From an uncultured Bacillota bacterium (lineage in GTDB: Bacteria > Bacillota > Dehalobacteriia > UBA7702): DNA of 64,000 bases. The notes beneath the pieces are model-generated. The model made no database searches. It saw nothing but the letters and a program-made list of their open reading frames with translations, and was not told the origin of the DNA. The translations under genes were made by a program, and so were the position numbers. The DNA lies in NCBI GenBank assembly GCA_934702375.1, contig CAKUYE010000009.1, forward strand, positions 1-64,000. Reading direction: 5' to 3'. Of the stretch, positions 60,235 to 64,000 are shown one piece after another; within the stretch, counting starts at the first letter, position 1; the number at the start of each line of letters is the position of its first letter.

Positions 60235-61854
60235 TTACTCATTGTAGGTGTCGGGAAGATCGTTTTCGTAAAGGACGTAATCTCCTTTTTCCATTTTCCC
60301 ATACACATAGGTATTAGCGTCATTGAGGTTTGCAGCAACAAAGAGATGATCTTCCGGGAAGCCGGCTTCCAGAATTCCCTCTTTAATCGGCTGAGTCTGT
60401 TTTTCGCCCACAAGAGCGATGTAGTCACAAGCAGCGGCGGCTTCTGCCCCAAACTTTTTGTTTTCTTCGTATTCTTTTTTACCCAACTCTACCATACCGG
60501 GAGTGATCAGGAATTTCTTTCCGCCTTCAATTTTAGAAAGAACTTCCATGGCCGCGGCAGCTCCCACAGGATTAGAGTTAAAAGCATCGTCAATGATATG
60601 GAGGCCGTTGGCCGTAGTTTTCAATTCCAAACGATGCTCCACCGGCGCCAAAGCCGAAACGGCGCGGCGGATCTGCTTATAGCTCACACCAAGCTGACGA
60701 GCCATTGCCGCAGCACCGACAATATTAAGCACATTGTGTACGCCGAGAAGACGAGTGCGAAGCTCTTCAGCAGCACCATCCTTGGAACGAAGAGTAAACT
60801 CCATGCCCCGGTCCAGATAGCGAATATCCTCTGCCCAAAAATCAAGATCATCACCGTTTACACCATAGGAGATCACCGGACATTTTACACGATGTGCATT
60901 GGCACGGATCGCCGGATCATCAAAGTTGAGAACCGCAATCCCGTCTTCAGGAAGAGCATCCATCAATTCAAACTTTGTATTGATAATATTTTCAAAAGAG
61001 CCAAAGGATTCCAGATGACACTCACCCAAAGCCGTGATCATACCGTATTTCGGTGCAACAAGCTCACAAAGTTCTTCAATATCTCCGGGCTGTTTTGCCC
61101 CCATTTCCGCAACAAAGACCTGATGAATGGGCTTTAGCTGTTCTCTTACGACTCTGGTAATGCCCATCGGTGTGTTATAAGAGCCGGGAGGCATCAGCGT
61201 GTAATACTTTTCTTCCAGCATACGGTTTAAGGCATGCTTCATGGAAGTTTTGCCAAAGCTGCCGGTAATACCGATTTTAATAAGATCCGTCTGTTCCTCA
61301 AGAATTTCCTGGGCTTCCTGGAAAAATTCAGACTTTTTATGTTCTTCAAAGGGCTGCATAAAGGTATTTGCCCCCAACATGAAAATAGGGGAAATAAACG
61401 GCAGCAATACTAAAATCAGCTGACAAATCCCACGGACAAAGTGAGAAGCCCCCACATTGGCAACGGCAAGAAAAAGCAGCGCAATGGCAGGAATAAAATA
61501 AATCACAAGCATGGCAACGTAAAGACGAATAGCCCGTTCTGTAAAGACAAGGGGCTTTTTCGCCGGTGTTTTATCCCTGGAACGTAAAAACACGATATAG
61601 ATCAATGCCCAAAGTAAAATACCTACGATTTCTGCTACGGTACCGCCGATCAAGAGCAGCGGAACCACCGCCAGAAGGGCCAGCAAATCATTGTAATGCT
61701 TTTTCCCTTTCGATTTCCACCAGGAAAGATAGCGATCATTCCGATACGTATTTTGCTGCATCATATGAAGCTCCTCGGTAAGCCGCGTCACAGAAAACAT
61801 CATAAACGGCACCGTACCAAGAAGCCAAAGCAATGAGATAAATGTGTAAGTCAT
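60235..61854 (-). CDS. murF: Membrane-anchored MurF-like Mur ligase
   Basis: A 539-residue protein. Residues 1-165 hold five to six membrane helices, and the rest is a Mur ligase with the ATP loop GITGSFGKTSMKHAL, EMGAKQPGDIEEL and the C-terminal DDAFNSNPVGAAAAMEVL. MurF adds D-Ala-D-Ala to the UDP-MurNAc tripeptide. Standard MurF is soluble and about 450 residues; a membrane N-terminus would place the last cytoplasmic step at the membrane. Linked to ddl, which supports the function. AAGGAGG precedes the ATG. Confidence 0.88.
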   Translation of the reverse strand: MTYTFISLLWLLGTVPFMMFSVTRLTEELHMMQQNTYRNDRYLSWWKSKGKKHYNDLLALLAVVPLLLIGGTVAEIVGILLWALIYIVFLRSRDKTPAKKPLVFTERAIRLYVAMLVIYFIPAIALLFLAVANVGASHFVRGICQLILVLLPFISPIFMLGANTFMQPFEEHKKSEFFQEAQEILEEQTDLIKIGITGSFGKTSMKHALNRMLEEKYYTLMPPGSYNTPMGITRVVREQLKPIHQVFVAEMGAKQPGDIEELCELVAPKYGMITALGECHLESFGSFENIINTKFELMDALPEDGIAVLNFDDPAIRANAHRVKCPVISYGVNGDDLDFWAEDIRYLDRGMEFTLRSKDGAAEELRTRLLGVHNVLNIVGAAAMARQLGVSYKQIRRAVSALAPVEHRLELKTTANGLHIIDDAFNSNPVGAAAAMEVLSKIEGGKKFLITPGMVELGKKEYEENKKFGAEAAAACDYIALVGEKQTQPIKEGILEAGFPEDHLFVAANLNDANTYVYGKMEKGDYVLYENDLPDTYNE

Positions 61855-61866
61855 GTTTTATCCTCC

Positions 61867-62634
61867 TTAAATAAAGGCTTTGCATATACTGATAAAGCGG
61901 GGACATTCTTCCAAGTAAGCAAAATGGCTGCGGCCTTCAAAAACGATCAAAGCAGTGTCAACGCCGTTTTCTTTCAATACCGATTCCATCGTTTCACCAT
62001 CGCTGAGAGGGGTTGCAGTATCTTCACTGCCCCACACGAGAAGCGTAGGCACTTTAATTTGTTTCAATACCGGAATAAAGTCCTCTCCGAGAACCGTAGA
62101 CATGATCCGCCGCATACCGGGACTGGCGGCATTGTAATCGGCAGAACCGGTTTTCCCTCTGTATTTATCCAGAATCGCCTCTTTCTTATCCCGCAGCAAA
62201 GGCAAAGAAAGAGCCTTTTTCATCGCCTTATAAGAATAGACCTTTGCGTAGTAGGAGGCCGAATGATGAGGCTTGATTCCGGCACTGTCCGTCAGAATCA
62301 CTTTTCGGGCCAAACTGCGGGAAGCAAGCATCATGCTGATACGTCCGCCGTTGGAGTGGCCAATGATGACCGGATCCTGCATTTCAATGGCAGCAAGAAA
62401 ATGCTCAAAGAAATCGGCAAAATCTGCCGTTGTCCAGGTTTCCGGAGGTTCTTCGCTTTCGCCAAATCCAGGGATATCCGGAGCAACGACTCGATGGTCG
62501 GCTTTTAATCCCTCGATCACTGCATTCCAGTGACCGCCGTTGCAGCCCCAGCCATGGAGGAGCAACACCGGACTGCCCTCACCTTCTTCGATATAACTGA
62601 TTTCTAATCCGTCTACGATGGTTTTTTTTCTCAT
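61867..62634 (-). CDS. Alpha/beta hydrolase
   Basis: A 255-residue alpha/beta-fold hydrolase. The HGWGCNGGHW oxyanion loop, the nucleophile elbow GHSNGG (Ser), the acid in VWGSEDTATPL and the final His in EGRSHFAYLEE form a complete catalytic triad. Substrate unknown. ATG 62634 is chosen; an upstream TTG would overlap the yifB stop. It is inserted, with murF and ddl, between yifB and dprA. Confidence 0.87.
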   Translation of the reverse strand: MRKKTIVDGLEISYIEEGEGSPVLLLHGWGCNGGHWNAVIEGLKADHRVVAPDIPGFGESEEPPETWTTADFADFFEHFLAAIEMQDPVIIGHSNGGRISMMLASRSLARKVILTDSAGIKPHHSASYYAKVYSYKAMKKALSLPLLRDKKEAILDKYRGKTGSADYNAASPGMRRIMSTVLGEDFIPVLKQIKVPTLLVWGSEDTATPLSDGETMESVLKENGVDTALIVFEGRSHFAYLEECPRFISICKAFI

Positions 62635-62662
62635 TTTCACCGAATCCTTTTCTGTATTCACC

Positions 62663-64000
62663 TTATATCCGATCAAGAGAGCGGTAACGTACCGCTTCTA
62701 AAATATGCTCGCTGGCAATTTCCTTTTCACCGCAAAGGTCCGCAATGGTTCGGGCAACCTTAATGATACGGTCATGCCCCCGGGCACTGAGATGTAAGCG
62801 TTCAAATATACGTTTCAATACTGCCGAAGCCTCTGCATCCAAACGACAAAAGTCATCCAGATAGCGGCGATCCAAACTGGCATTGGCCGTAATGGATAAA
62901 TCTTTGTAGCGCTCCTGCTGCACACGGCGGGCAGCAATGACACGCTTACGGATTACCGCAGAGGATTCCTCCTCGGTTTCTTCATGAAGCTCCCCATAGG
63001 TCACTCGGGTCACATTCATATGGATATCCAAACGATCCAGCAAAGGACCGCCCATTTTGTTAAAATAACGGCTGACCTGATGTTCTGTACAGGTACAATC
63101 CCTTTCCGGGTCCCCGTAATAGCCACAGGGGCAGGGATTACAGGCTGCGATCAGCTGGAAATCCGCCGGAAAAGTACAGGTACCGGAAGCTCTGGCGATA
63201 TGAATGATCTTGTCTTCCAGAGGCTGCCTTAAAACCTGCAACACATTTTTTGGAAATTCCACGACCTCATCAAGAAAAAGCACGCCATGGCAGGCCAGAC
63301 TAATCTCTCCGGGGCGGGGATACATTCCGCCGCCGGTAAGGCTGACTCCGGAAGAAGTATGGTGAGGAGCACGAAATGGACGGCGGCGAATCAAATAATC
63401 ATCACCAAGGTTACCCGCCAAACTGTAAATGGCAGTGACTTCCAAAGCTTCTTCTCTTGTCAGCGGCGGGAGAATCGTCGGAAAGCTCCGGGCAAGCAAT
63501 GTTTTACCACTGCCGGGAACACCAATCAGTAAAACGTTGTGATTACCGGCGGCGGCAATCTCCATACCCCGCTTTACCAAAGACTGCCCCTTGATATCCT
63601 TCATATCCACATAACCAAGGTAAGCATCATCCTCATCGAAAGCGAAATCATCATCACCGGACACCACCGGTGCAATCTCACTGACACCGGTAAGGATGTC
63701 ATCCATTTCCCTTAATCCGGAAACCGGATAAATTTTTCCCTTACCGCATAATGCCGCCTCTTGGGCATTGGCAGCCGGCACGTAGATCACAGCATCTTCA
63801 TCATGGCGGCAAATACCACTCACCATCGGCAGAACGCCGTTTATTCCGGTAAGAGAGCCATCGAGGGATAATTCCCCAAAGAAGTAAGTATGCTCCGGTA
63901 AAAAGCCGTCTGAAAGCTGTTCGGTAGCCAAAAGCAAAGCAATGGCAATCGGCAGATCCAATCCGGTGCCGCTTTTCTTTAAATTCGCCGGAGCAAGATT
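62663..64000 (-). CDS. comM: YifB/ComM family Mg-chelatase-like AAA+ ATPase (5' end beyond the window)
   Basis: The C-terminal 445 residues of a protein usually about 510 long; the frame is open to base 64000 (NLAPANLKKSGTGLDLPIAI). It contains the Lon-protease-like N-terminal domain (in part), the Walker A GVPGSGKTLLARSFPTILPP, Walker B VLFLDEV, sensor RQPLEDKIIHI and ACNPCPCGYYGDP. ComM is a helicase that promotes branch migration during natural transformation. The TTG or ATG candidates inside the window are internal. Confidence 0.94.
   Translation of the reverse strand, partial: NLAPANLKKSGTGLDLPIAIALLLATEQLSDGFLPEHTYFFGELSLDGSLTGINGVLPMVSGICRHDEDAVIYVPAANAQEAALCGKGKIYPVSGLREMDDILTGVSEIAPVVSGDDDFAFDEDDAYLGYVDMKDIKGQSLVKRGMEIAAAGNHNVLLIGVPGSGKTLLARSFPTILPPLTREEALEVTAIYSLAGNLGDDYLIRRRPFRAPHHTSSGVSLTGGGMYPRPGEISLACHGVLFLDEVVEFPKNVLQVLRQPLEDKIIHIARASGTCTFPADFQLIAACNPCPCGYYGDPERDCTCTEHQVSRYFNKMGGPLLDRLDIHMNVTRVTYGELHEETEEESSAVIRKRVIAARRVQQERYKDLSITANASLDRRYLDDFCRLDAEASAVLKRIFERLHLSARGHDRIIKVARTIADLCGEKEIASEHILEAVRYRSLDRI

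Overview
The window is a chromosomal segment of a Bacillota (Firmicutes) bacterium from a spore-forming, Clostridia/Negativicutes-like lineage. Evidence for this: the forespore sigma factor gene sigG followed by spoIIR; the typical order yifB-dprA-topA-trmFO-xerC-hslVU / rpsB-tsf-pyrH-frr / uppS-cdsA-dxr-rseP-ispG-proS; glycine and cobalamin riboswitches; an SLH-domain cell-wall amidase; and strong AGGAGG ribosome-binding sites. The exact genus cannot be fixed from the sequence alone. Most genes lie on the minus strand.

Layout. 1-1305: left-edge fragment of a large phage/ICE-type polyvalent protein with an HELTH motif. 1432-3720: MATE efflux pump and a MerR-type regulator, behind a textbook MerR promoter (19-bp spacer filled by a palindrome). 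3774-4478: six tRNAs with two promoters and a terminator. 4475-8789: arginase-family protein lacking two metal ligands, endonuclease III, a DUF1540 peptide, a hypothetical protein and an SLH amidase. 8819-14455: five-gene zinc-ribbon/SPFH/TPM cluster resembling B. subtilis ydjGHI without pspA. 14752-18367: a 7TM sensor, a histidine kinase and a LuxR response regulator with overlapping ends. 18500-19943: sigG-spoIIR with a SigG-type promoter. 20016-21885: AGCS symporter under a tandem glycine riboswitch. 22053-25554: a hypothetical protein, a Memo/AMMECR1 fusion, a zinc ribbon and an HTH-serine dehydratase fusion.

25687-40573 is the most unusual part: an RHS/YD-repeat polymorphic toxin locus. 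A 2186-residue secreted RHS protein is followed by an array of candidate immunity genes in recurring families (A, B, C, D, E), toxin C-terminal remnants, RHS-core scars and three copies of a GC-rich palindrome, two of them inside an exact 100-bp repeat. Upstream lie a small HNH-repeat-type protein that may start at ATT and a cobalamin riboswitch.

40634-64000 is housekeeping: LiaF-like protein, proS, the isoprenoid/phospholipid genes ispG-rseP-dxr-cdsA-uppS, ferredoxin, the translation genes frr-pyrH-tsf-rpsB, the HslUV protease, xerC, trmFO, topA, dprA, ddl, murF, an alpha/beta hydrolase and the 3' part of yifB/comM cut by the right edge.
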